A DNA stretch of 64,000 nucleotides from Zizania palustris (taxonomy: Eukaryota > Streptophyta > Magnoliopsida > Poales > Poaceae). Of this stretch, positions 1-10,600 are shown piece after piece. The translations under genes and the position numbers were made by a program. The notes beneath the pieces are model-generated. The model saw only the letters and a list, made by a program, of their open reading frames with translations. It made no database searches and was not told the DNA's origin. The first letter of the stretch is position 1, and each line of letters starts with the position of its first letter. The stretch is taken from assembly GCA_019279435.1 (NCBI GenBank), contig JAAALK010000080.1, positions 32,766,778 through 32,830,777 on the forward strand. The letters are read 5' to 3'.

Positions 1-3000
1 GATCGTGCATTCACTTTGACAACAAACACTGGCGCGAGGTGCCCATGCATGAAGTGCAGAAATTCTCGTTGGCAAGACAAGAGGACGTTGTCATTGCATA
101 TTTGCAAATATGGTTTCATGCCAGGTTATGAAGTTTGGTCTTTTCACGGTGAGACAGGTCGTGAAAAAACGGTATTAGTAGTGGAAGAAGAAAATGATAG
201 CGTTGCTGACGATAGGATGGATGAGATGCTTGATGCTATATGACCGGAGTTTGAATCAAACCCTGAGGATCCTCCAACACCGGAGGTTCAAAAGTTTTTC
301 GACATCCTTCGAGCTTCAGAAGAGCCATTGCATGAGCACACCACCGTAAGCGTTCTCCCTTTCGTGACTCGTATTATGGCTATTAAGTTAAAGTTTGCAT
401 TTTCAAACAATTGTTATAAGGAGATATTGAATCTGATCAGCGATATCCTTCCTAAGAACCATAAGGTGCTGAAAGACATGTACCAGTCAAAGAAAATGCT
501 TTCTGCTCTCGATATGGAGTATGAGAAGATTGATGTGTGCTGAGATAATTGTATGCTGTTCTGGACAGAACATAGTAATGAGGTGAAATGCTTAAAATGT
601 GGTAAACCGAGATTCGTAGAGGTCGTAAATGAAGACAGAGAGAAGGTGACGACAGAGGTTTCTCATAAGCAACTTCATTACATGCCTCTTACACCTCGGG
701 TGAAACGATTGTTTCTCTCAAAGAAAACCGCTAGACATATGCGATGGCATAAAGAAGGTGTACATGAGAATAATCAAGTAATGGTGCACCAATCTGATGG
801 TGAGGCATGGAAGGCTCTAAATGATTTTGATGCAGACTTTGCTAGTGATGCAAGGAATGTTCGCATCGGGTTGGCAACAGATGGATTCACGCCTTTCAAT
901 GTAACCGCATCGTCGTACTCTTGTTGGCCTGTGTTTGCTATTCCATACAACCTTCCACCTTCGTTTTGTATAAAATATGAATTTATGTTCCTGTGTCTCA
1001 TTATACCCAGTCCAGAGCATCCTGGAACACGACTAAACGTGATGCTGAAGCCCTTAATTGATGAGTTGAAACAATTGTGGAAAGGAGTTGAAGCATATGA
1101 CTATGAACAGAAGCAAAAATTCAATCTTCGAGTTGCGTATCTGTGGTCGGTCCACGATTTTCCGGCATACGGTATTTTTTCTGGTTGGAGTTGTCATGGA
1201 AGGTTGACATGCCCGATATGTGCGAAGGACACAGATTGTTTCCGTCTGAACTTTGGGGGAAAGATTTGTTACTTTGATTGCCATAGATGCTTTTTGCCCT
1301 TGAATCACCCATTTAGGTTACAGAGGAACAATTTCAAGAAGGACAATATTGTTGTAAAGGGACCACCAAGGCGTTTAAATGGTAGAGAAATCGCTGATAT
1401 GCTGAATGAGTTGGTCCTTAATGAAAATGAGGATGGATTTGTAGGATTCGGAACCGAACATAATTGGACCCACATATGTGGCTTAAGGGAACTGCCGTAT
1501 GTCAAATCACTAATTCTAATGCACAACATTGACGTTATGCATTAGGAACGTAATGTTGGTGAAAGCATTATAAGTACATGTATGGATTTTACTGACAGGA
1601 CAAAAGATAATGTAAAGGCGAGAAGAGATTTAGCTGAGATTTGTAATCGACCAACCCTTGAGTTGACGAATAGTGGTGGCAAGCCACGTGCCCCATTTTG
1701 TTTAAAACCTAAAGAAAAAAACAAGTAATGAGGTGGTTGAAAAATTTGAAATTCCCAGATGGTTACGCCACGGGATTTAGAAGGGCTGTGAATTTGAAGA
1801 CAGGGAAATTAAATGGATTGAAAAGTCACGATTACCACATAATAATGGAAATACTCCTTCCTGTAATGTTTCGCGGGTACCTGAATGATGATGTGTGGAA
1901 GGCGTTAGCTGAGCTGAGCCATTTTTATAGACAACTTTGTGCGAAAGAAATTAAGAAAGATATGATGGAGATGCTAGAGAAAGAGATCCCGACGCTTTTA
2001 TGTAAATTGGAAAAAATATTCCCTCCAGGGTTCTTCAACCCAATGCAACATTTACTGGTTCATCTGCCATATGAAGCTAAGGTAGGTGGCCCTGTGCAAT
2101 ATAGGTGGATGTATCATATTGAAAGGTCCCTAAAGAAGCTTAGAGCGATGGTTGGTAATAAGGCCAGAGTTGAAGGTTGCATCGCAGAAGAATTTAAATT
2201 GAAAGAGATAACATACTTCACTAGTGTATACTTCGCTGAGCATCACAATGTCAACACACCTGTTACACGGTACCATATGGATGAAGACCATCCTTGTAGT
2301 GATCTCCAAATATTTGGGTGGAAGGGCATAACTGTTGGTGTCTCCACGACATATTATGTAACTCAGGAAGAACGAACATATGCCTTGCTCTACATGTACT
2401 CAAATATGGAAGAGATGGAACAATATTTCACGTAAGTAAATTCTTTTTAGTTTTATATTTTACCTCCAAATTTTATACCCGTTTGTTTACCTATTCGTTA
2501 CAATGACAGTATGTTTGATTCGAAATACTTGACGTCTGGTCGTCAACCAACGGAGAAGCAATTAGATAAATTGCGTCGAGAAGGAGTAAATGGCGGGCCT
2601 AGTTTCCTCACTTGGTTCAGAGAACATGTAAATCCTTACCTTTTGTGACATATATTATTTTACTCTACTAGGTTAATTATCTTATAATCTCTTATGATTT
2701 GCAGTGCGTGCTCGCTGAGAATGTACATATAGACTTGCGACAGCTCTCTTACGGGAGTATTAGTGCCAAAAGTTACGGTCGCTATGATGTTAATGGTTTC
2801 CGCTTCCGTGCAACTATTTTTGAATCATATCGACCTCTAGCGGCAACAACTAATACTGGAGTTGTTACAAGGGTCGTTGATGGACAAGGACACGAAACTA
2901 TGTATTATGGAATTATCAAAAATATAATCGAGTACAATTTTGCCGGGAGTAAGGAGATTAAAGTAGTCTTCTTCGATTGTGATTGGTTCGACCCTAAACA

Positions 3001-3415
3001 TGGTACTCGTGAAAACCAATTTGGGATGGTTGAAGTCAAACACGCCGAACGATTATCTAGTTGCGATAATTTTGTCCTTGCTCACCAAGTCGAGCAGGTG
3101 TATTATATGTCGTACCCATGTGAAAAACTAAGTGCTTGGTGGGTAGTCTACAAAGTGAATCCTCGGGAACGTCTACACACCCCTAGTGATGGCGCTTATC
3201 AATTGGAGGTTGAAGAGGTCGATGAGGTTTACCAAGATGATGAATTGCCGACTTGTTTTGATATAGTGTCAGAATCGTCGACAGATTCTTTTCTCGGCGA
3301 TTCTAATGATGTGGCAGTTCCTGAGAAAAGGAAACACCAACATAAGAAGAAAAAAGTAACATGGCGTGCTTTCGGGAGAAAAGGACAAATTGATCCTGAT
3401 TTTGATGATAATTGA
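1..3415 (+). pseudogene. TNP2-type CACTA transposase, 5'-truncated by window, broken
   Basis: This is the catalytic transposase of the element, expected to act in the nucleus on the terminal repeats. Domain order matches plant TNP2: a Cys-rich transposase-associated domain (CPCMKCRN), the Transposase_21 core with LATDGF and HNIDVMH acidic motifs, DUF4218 (GYLNDDVWKALAELSHFYRQ), then DUF4216 after two introns. Probable introns are 2432-2509 and 2628-2704, with GT-AG ends matched in CACTA-2. Nonsense codons lie at 241 (TGA), 541 (TGA) and 1543 (TAG); CACTA-2 has CGA, CGA and CAG there. The reading frame also changes near 1725, just before MRWLKNLKFPDGY, and CACTA-2 changes frame at the same place. 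The Lys-rich C-terminus (KRKHQHKKKKVTW) looks like a nuclear signal. Family assignment is from motif recognition, not a search. Confidence 0.88.
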
Positions 3416-3527
3416 CAAGTAATTGTTTTCATACATGCATATGCAATATACTTCATATTACATGTTTTTTCATATGTACAAACCCTCTTTACTAATAAAT
3501 GCTCGTTTGTGCTTATTTTGAATAGGA

Positions 3528-5027
3528 TGTCGAAAAAGGTGAAGACGGTCACGAGGAAGCTCTTCCGCTTAGGGAGTTCATTGGCGAGTACTCCGGCGAG
3601 TACACCGACGAGTCAGGAGGACACCATATTCCAGGGTAGTTCCTCTTCTTCAAACAGACGTCGTCAAGAGAAGCTCCTGAGATGCATAGATCCGACATTA
3701 ATTGGTCAGCCTATTGCATTTCAACTGGATGATGAGGTAACTTTCAGATTGCTTTTTATGTCAGTAATAAACTATTACTAATTGTTTCAATACTATTTTG
3801 TAGGAGGAAGAACACTTGGAGAGTGCGGGTCACAAGGTTGATCCGGTGGGTGGGGGGCAGGAGGTGGATGTCCCGGACTGTGCGGCGCAGAGGGATGACC
3901 CAGAGGGTGTGGGGCAGGGGGATGACCTGGAGGGTGCGGGGCAGGGTGATGTCCCGGATGGTGCGGGTCAGGAGGAGGGGGCTGAGGCTTCCGGGGCCTC
4001 AGTATCTTTCAGGACGAGCCACCTAGTCGCCCCACCAGTAGTCTCTTCCAGTGCAGCCAAGATCGAGATTACGCCTGTAGGTGACGGGTAAGTCTAATAC
4101 TCTTCTGTTGTTTTGCTTTTTTTCAAAAAATCTTTTCACTAAACTGACTTTATTTATTATGTATTTATAGATCTTGGATTGACTCTCGGTTTGACGGCAC
4201 TTCGAGGGTCAGGCAGGTTAACCAGATATTGGGTAATCTGTGTCGTCTGCACTACCCAGGGGTGCTGACAATGCCGACCGGTGAGCGGGTTCTATACCAG
4301 ACATGGGACCAGTACCGGTTTGCTCCTGACAAGCGCCACGGAACTGCTCAGGGGGCGGTGTCTCATGACTTCTGGGTATGCATGTGTTTTTTCAATCTTC
4401 TTTTAGTTCTAACACAAAGCTTTTCGTGTTACAACATTGTACTAATCATGACTTTTGCAGTTACGCTTTTGCTTGCCAGAAGTCGGAAATCACCATAACC
4501 ATGCCCTTCAAGTCTTCAACAACAATGCACATAAGGTGGCGAAGGACGCTATTTCGTATGCCCGCATTCAAGCTAACAATGCTTACTACAAGGAGAAGCT
4601 AGGGCAACGAATGAGTAAGCCGACGTGCACATCGTCAATCTATTTGGCTGAAGAACAATACCGTTCGGTAAACAATTCTAACTTTTTGCTTCTTCGATTG
4701 TTGAGATTTGTTATCATATAATACAAATAGCATCTTTGTTCAGGTGAGGATTCCGTGGTTTGCAAACCGCGAGGACGCATATTTCGAATTCTGCAAGATT
4801 TGGTCTTCAGCTGTATTTAAGAAGACTTCCGAGGAGAAAAGACAATGCCGCGGGACGGATCCGAAGCACATATATGGTGCCGATGGACATATTCGCCACA
4901 CTAAATGCTTGGTAAGACCTTCTTCTGTCACTCTTTAGCTATAGATACATTGTAATGCGACTAACTCATTTCTAATGTACAGGAAGCTAAATCTGGCAAC
5001 GTGCCAAGTGACATAGAGGTGTATACC
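3528..5027 (+). pseudogene. Second CACTA gene (Transposase_24 / TNPA-like), exons 1-6, split by gypsy
   Basis: This is the accessory gene downstream of TNP2 in the same orientation. In En/Spm such proteins bind subterminal repeats; that role is inferred here. Exons read from the splice sites are 3528-3736, 3804-4087, 4171-4375, 4461-4667, 4744-4911 and 4983 onward. Exon 1 begins MSKKVKTVTRKLFRL, basic and Ser/Thr rich. Exon 2 holds four degenerate 9-residue repeats of the type GDDPEGVGQ. Exon 3 begins SWIDSRFDGTSRVRQV; exon 5 has the IPWFANREDAYFEFC motif typical of the Transposase_24 family. Exon 6 (EAKSGNVPSDIEVYT) is cut after the codon for Thr by the gypsy LTR at 5028 and resumes at 16555. 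The frames across exons look open apart from this insertion. Confidence 0.8.
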
Positions 5028-5789
5028 TGTAACACCCCATAATTTAAAAGAATTAAATAAAAGAAAAATATTATTAAATACATTTCTGGAAATTATAATT
5101 AAAGAAAAACCCTTAAAGAGCCTTATTAAAGCCAAACAGGGAGAAATATTCAAATTTGGACTTGAAAATTTTATGAGATAAACTAGAGGCCAAATATAAT
5201 TCTATGAATTTTTACAAATTTTTATCAACAGTGATTCAACCCTAAATCAAATATATGAATTATTGGAATTATTTTAAATCAGAAAAGATTTTAAAACCTT
5301 AATGGGCCGCAACCTCGAATTCACCCTCAACCCAGCCCAACCCAGCCGTAACTCACTGACCAGTGGGGCCCACTTGTCAGCGCCGCTTCCCGCCTCTCTC
5401 TCCCGCCCGCGCTCGCCCCGGCCCCACATGGCAGCCACTTGCGCCCGCCTTCGCCCTTTGACCACTCGGTCCCCGCCTGTCGGCGCTCTCCTTCCCGTCC
5501 ACCCACTGACAGGTGGAGCCCACCTGTCAGATTCGTCTTCCTCCCGGGCAGGGATCCCCTTTCCTTTTCCCCGGCGATCCCCTTCGGATTTCTTGCCGCT
5601 GGCCGCCCGATCCCGCCCGATCGCCCCCGGATCACCTTCCCCGAGCATCACCGACCCCATTCCATCCATAGCCCACGCGGTTTCGTGATTATGGAAGTAT
5701 ATCCGAGGATTTGGAAACCTCACCAGAGAGTTTAGGAACCCTCTCGGTTTCCTCCGATTACCTTGCCATCTAGACGCTGGCGACCCTCC

Positions 5790-5800
5790 TATTTATACCC
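5790..5800 (+). promoter_or_regulatory. TATA-like box in the gypsy 5' LTR
   Basis: The sequence TATTTATACCC sits in the GC-rich part of the 5' LTR, a plausible core promoter. It lies within the block absent from the 3' LTR, so only the 5' copy keeps it. Promoter activity is inferred from position and sequence only. Confidence 0.45.
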
Positions 5801-6925
5801 CTCCGGCCACCGCTCACTGCCCACACCTCCTTAGCGCAAGCCATCGCTTTCCAGAGCCCCGCCACGAAGTTTTCGGCCTTTGGTTCTGCTCCACATCCGG
5901 CAAGCCCTCGCCGTTGATCCCGTCCCCCATCGCCCTAGCCACCGCCACCGTCGGGTCCGCCGTCGCCCGCCCGTCCTCGGCCACGCCTCCAACGGTAGTG
6001 AAGACCGCCGGATCGCCATCGCCATCGGCCACCCGAACACCCTCCTTCGTCTACCCTCATCGCCGGTCGCCGTCCGCCATACCCTGTCGCCGCCGGAGGT
6101 ATCATCGTGATCGCCATCCTCTCCTCGTTCCATTTCCGGTGATAGCTAGGTCCCTAGGCGCTCGCCGCCGCCGTCGCCGTCGCATCCGAGGCCGCCGTCG
6201 CTGGAGACGAAGGGGGTACGTGCCCCCTTACGTCGTGCCGTGCCGGATCGCGCCGCAACCGCACGATCGCGATCGGAGGGCTAGGATTAAATCCCTTCGG
6301 GATTTAATCTGGGCCCTCGGATCTGGTCAAAGGGGTATCGAGGCCTCTCGGTCGTTGATCGCCACTTAAAACCGTCGAGCGATCTGGTGCGTCCACGTCG
6401 TACCGATTCGCAGGATCTAATCGCAGCCGTCCGTTTTCACATAAAGGAACCCGCCTCGCGCCTGGCCGCCTGATCAGGATCGGATGATCCTGATCGGTTC
6501 GGTCCACGCGCACAGTAGCCCTATCCACCGTGAGCCTGGCTCACCGTGGACTAAAGCCCATTTTCCAGTTTAAATAAAATTCCAGAAATTGATTTAAACT
6601 TTGAAAATTTATAACTTACTCATTTCAACTCCAAATTTCATCATTCAAATTTTGTTAAATTCAGAAATTTATTCTCTACACATTAATGCAATAAAAACAG
6701 TATGTTACTTTGGCACAAAATGATCTTAGCAATTAAATGAATAAAAACCCCTTAGGGACAAATTAATAATTCAGGAAATAAATTAGTAAAAACACTTAAA
6801 ATGTAACTTTTAATGATATTAAATATAACCTCAGCACAATAAAGCTCAATTAACATATCTAAACCATAAAACTTGTTTGCTTATGTTTTGTGATGATGTA
6901 TTGAAATATGTTGTTTATTTTTCCG

Positions 6926-7045
6926 TATCGAGAAGACTACGAGTTCGTCGAGGAGCCGGAGTTCTACCCCGAGATTCCTCCATCCCCATTTGCAGATCAA
7001 GGCAAGTCATCGACCACCTCTGTGGAAACAGTTGATCATTATTGA
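6926..7045 (+). other. Exon-like acidic open frame inside the LTR
   Basis: A 39-codon open stretch ends at TGA 7043-7045 and encodes an acidic, proline-rich peptide (EDYEFVEEPEFYPEIPPSP). It is GC-balanced within AT-rich LTR sequence, like an exon between introns. The 3' LTR keeps the same frame (from about 15158) but stops earlier, at TAG about 15239. There is no obvious ATG, so if used it would need splicing. No known protein is recognised. Confidence 0.35.
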
Positions 7046-8324
7046 GCCCATGTTTTAATGAATTATCGCTATAACTCATAGGTTAATATTGCATTAGTCA
7101 AATATCAAGCCTTACACTTATATTTATTAGATCCCCGTCCTTGTGTGCAAACCCAAGCCTTGCTTATTGAGCCTTAACTCCTTGTCAATCTACTATAAAA
7201 TTATTAGCTAGTGCCCAATATACCGGCACAACTGCTATAGGATAAAAAGAATGAGTCGTAGATAGCTGGATTCTGATATATGAATTTCCCCGTTATTCTC
7301 GTCTCTGGACTCTGTTGGAGTTGGCTAAGTATAAGTATGGTGGGTTCCGGGTGCAAGCTCGGGCATTGGTTTGTCGCACCCGGGGCACTATAAGGACCGG
7401 TCTGCGGGATCTATTGCAAAGCACTTCCGTACCAACCACAAGTCTAATGGGTAAGTCCTAACTGGAAGTATGGAATGCTCTGACTCGATGCACCATAGTG
7501 GAGGGGGCAAGGGGCAAGCCTGTGGGCGACTTGTACCGATGAGGCTCAAGGAGGGGTATGGTGGAGCTCCGACGCGTCAGGACACCATATGAAACCTATA
7601 AGAGCGTGCTGTTGAGTCGGGGAGGACTATATGGAAGGTTTGGCACGAGTTCCCGTGAAATGGGTCATCTCGTTACACTTTGGTGTAGGTGATGAGTGTG
7701 TGCCTTGTGGGTACAGTGGTACATCTCTGATCAGAGTAAAATCAATCTTTTCGAAAAGCCGAGCCCACGGTCAAGGGCGGGTTGTGTGACTACTCGCAGT
7801 TAGTTTACAATTGTTTGAATGGTTGAGTTATTCATGGCATGTAAGGACTGTTGAGCGAGGTGGGGCTGACTGTACCCCTCGAGTTAGAAGATGATTATGC
7901 ATACACATGTTTACGTTTCAGTACTAATGAATTGTTCACATTTAATTGCTTTACAAATTACGCGCTTCCGCAAAACTAGCCACTATCTCCCTTGTTATTA
8001 TCTTGCATTATATTTGCATTCGGTGGCTTGCTGAGTACATCTGTACTCACCCCGTTGACTTACACCATCAGAGCCCGTCTACTACGAGGAGGGTGAAGGT
8101 CTGGAGTAGCGACCCAGTCAAGGCGAGACTGGAAGGAGGCGTTCATCTAGGACTCTTGATTTTATTAGTTTCTCTTCACTTTCATTCACTTTTGTATTAA
8201 TGCGGTCTACGAACCGTGAATGATTGCCCGTAATGTACGTGGTCGCATGATGAACGTCTTGTTTTATTGATTTTCTATGGAATTTCAATAAAGTCCTGAT
8301 TTATTAAATCGGGGCGCGACAAGA

Positions 8325-8336
8325 TGGTATCAGAGC
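8325..8336 (+). promoter_or_regulatory. Primer binding site, initiator tRNA-Met
   Basis: TGGTATCAGAGC lies three bases after the 5' LTR and is complementary to the 3' end of plant initiator tRNA-Met. It would prime minus-strand DNA synthesis. Confidence 0.93.
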
Positions 8337-8456
8337 CGACTTGACTGTAGGAAGCCAAACAGACCTGACCCTAGGACTTATATTAACCATATTTTCTCAT
8401 AAAACTGTTCATCTTCTCATCTTCCCGAGTTTCACAAAAATCTCTCTCTTTTGTAG

Positions 8457-9263
8457 ATGCCGGTCCATACCATGAGCGGGACTCTTCGTGACGAGGCCGG
8501 TTTTATTCGCGAGTTGCGCATGCTAGTTGGTTTCCTCGGATTTGAGCACGAGCCAATGTACCATGGAGTCTTCCCCGACGAGGAAGAAAGCTACTGCGAG
8601 GTTACCATCGTCGTCCAGCCTTCTCCATAGACAGCCCACACCTATCGAGGGGGAGGACCTACCTTCTTGGTGGCCAGCCAGCGCACCGCCCTCCAGGCCC
8701 TCACTGAGCTCCGGATGATCTACGACAGTGAGCTCTACGACACGGACTATCGCTTCGTGCCTCTTCGTACCCCAGGGAGCCCACACAGTGACTACGTCAG
8801 CACCCTCTCCCAGCGTTACTCCTCGGTTGGACATACAGTGCGTCTGTTGAAGGCAATGGATGAGCTCCACTATGAGGCACTGCAGGATGCCAACGGACAG
8901 CGCGATACGATCGCCTTTTACCGACACTCTTCTGAGGATCTGAACCGCGAGAACGGAGATCTTCGACGTCGCATCTAGCAGGGGCACCGATTGGCTGCCG
9001 AGGCCGAAGAGTTACGGCGCTAGAATGAACTTCTACGACAGCGCGTCGCCACCAACCCACAGCTCCGCCACCAGATTGAAGAACTGAAGAAGGACATCGA
9101 GGAGATCACACCCCTTCCACCCCGCAAGCGGAAATCGCTTTGGATCCCCACCGTGAGGCCCAAAAGGATTTCCCGCAGTGCTCCACCCGCCGGACCATCC
9201 AGTTCCTCGACCCCGACCGTCTCCCACGAACCCATGATCGAGCCGTCCCCCGAGCTACCATAG
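8457..9263 (+). pseudogene. Extra ORF upstream of gag (ORF0-like), broken
   Basis: An ATG at 8457 opens a frame of about 268 codons in the same phase as gag-pol and about 180 bases before the gag start. It is interrupted by TAG at 8628, 8976 and 9021 and ends at TAG 9261. The middle holds a charged, probably coiled-coil stretch (from ALTELRMIYDSE to IEELKKDIEEI). The tail is basic then Ser/Pro rich (PPRKRKSLWIP). It has no similarity to gag or pol domains that I recognise. Extra ORFs at this position are known in some rice chromoviruses, but their function is not established. The three internal TAG codons fit former CAG codons because reading resumes in the same frame. Confidence 0.65.
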
Positions 9264-9440
9264 ACGTAGTCTACGATTGATTATTTTCTTTTGCTTGCTT
9301 GTATTGCCATTCATGTCAAATATGAGGCATGAGTGAAGAACTAAATAAAAGACAATAAATGTAATCGCAAGAACGATCTTTTGAAATAAAGTTTAGCAGT
9401 GTTCCCCCTTTAAAGATATTGTTATTTTGGAAACCTTAGG

Positions 9441-10600
9441 ATGTCGAACAACCAAGGCTCCGACGCTCCTCAGAACGGAGGAGATAATGGAAACCTGCCT
9501 CAGTGGGGAGCAACTGGGCAAAGGCAAGCCCCGGTTGCCAACCACCCCACTCTGGCCGAGATGATGGCCACCCAAAACCAACTGGTATCTGCCCTTCTGA
9601 ACCAGATGCAAGAGCAGCAGGCTCACTTCTTCCGTCTCCACCAACAGCCCGAGCTGCCACGACCCACCACTCCAGCTCCCGCTCCCGCCTCCCAACTCTC
9701 GGAGTTCCTCCGAGTCTGCCCACCGACCTTCTCGAGCACCACCAACCCCATGGAGGCTGGGGATTGGTTGAGGACCATCGAGAAGAAGCTCAATCTCCTG
9801 ACCTGCACCGAGCAGGAGAGGGTGGCCTTCGCCACCCACCTGCTCTAGGGTCCCGCCGCAGAGTGGTGGGACAATCTACGCGAGACCTTGCCCGAGGGAT
9901 ACGTCCATACATGGGCGGAGTTCTCGGTTGCTTTCCGTGCCGCTCACATCCCTGATGGCATTATAGCTTAGAAGCAACAAGAGTTTAGGGACCTGCAGCA
10001 GGGGAGCCGGTCCGTAACTGAGTATTTGCATGAGTTCAACCGACTGGCTAGGTACGCACCTGAGGAGGTCCGTACAGATGCAGCCAGGCAGGCCAAGTTC
10101 CTCCGGGGACTGAAGGATGAGCTGTCCCTACAGCTTATCTCCGGAGATTTCGCCAACTTCCAAAAGTTGGTGAACAAAGCTATTATTCAGGAGACCCAGC
10201 AGAACAAGGTCGACCTAAAGAGAAAGAGGATGATCGCCTTCAAGCAGAATCAAGGCATGGCTTAGAGGCCCCTTTTCACCCCTCCTCTACCAGCACCACA
10301 GTACCACCCCCGCCCGGTATATCGTCCGGCACCACCTGCCGCCAACACCGGAGCCGGACAACCTCGCCCCGCTCCCACCGCACCAGCCGCCCCAGCCGCC
10401 CCGGCTAAGAAGGCGGAGGTTTTGCGAGACAGGCACGACAAGCCTGTGGTATGTTTCAACTACCGCCAAGAGGGGCACTATTCTCACCAGTGCCCTCATC
10501 CCAAGCGTACCCAAGGCGTCGCATCGAACCCCGCCGTCCGCGCCAAAGTCAACCACGTCACCGCCGAAGAAGCCCAGGCCGCCCCGGAAATTGTCATGGG
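9441..10600 (+). pseudogene. gag of the gypsy element, three amber codons
   Basis: This is the capsid/nucleocapsid region. It starts at ATG 9441 (MSNNQGSDAPQNGG), has a Gln/Pro-rich N-terminus, then the retrotransposon gag core (FLRVCPPTFSSTTNPMEAGD, later AEWWDNLRETLPEG). Amber codons occur at 9846, 9969 and 10263, each in phase with continued gag sequence. After a Pro/Ala-rich linker comes a CCHC zinc knuckle at 10452-10493. Its second cysteine is Tyr (CFNYRQEGHYSHQC), so RNA binding by this finger should be lost. No frameshift separates gag from pol. The gag/pol boundary is placed by domain content, not by a cleavage site. Confidence 0.88.

Larger units (their letters stand above)
1..5027 (+). 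mobile_element. CACTA-1 transposon, left part (5' end outside window)
   Basis: This is the first of two large copies of one CACTA (En/Spm) family. Base 1 aligns with position 31515 of the complete copy CACTA-2, so about 1.7 kb, including the 5' terminus, should lie to the left of the window. The element is split at 5027/5028 by a gypsy retrotransposon and resumes at 16555. It contains the TNP2-type transposase gene and the first exons of a second gene. Its 3' terminus is at 18092, followed by AGA. The two copies can be read side by side almost base for base, introns included. Confidence 0.93.
5028..8321 (+). repeat. 5' LTR of the gypsy element (3294 bp)
   Basis: This LTR starts TGTAACACC and ends GCGCGACA, directly before the primer site. 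It is about 610 bp longer than the 3' LTR. The extra block (about 5686-6298) lies between two GATT-containing sites and includes the best TATA-like sequence. The rest pairs with the 3' LTR with only scattered differences; the last 100 bases look identical. Part of the LTR (5290-6540) is GC-rich, the rest AT-rich. An AATAAA lies near the 3' end (about 8286-8291). Long ORFs in the GC-rich part are on both strands and are judged non-coding. Confidence 0.95.

Noticed and set aside
5274..6369. Several 100-150 codon open frames on both strands
   Set aside because: They lie in the GC-rich half of the gypsy LTR, overlap on both strands, have no domain and are mirrored in the 3' LTR.
8325..8336. tRNA-like sequence
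   Set aside because: It is only the 12-base primer site complementary to tRNA-Met, not a tRNA gene. The same applies to 25610-25621.
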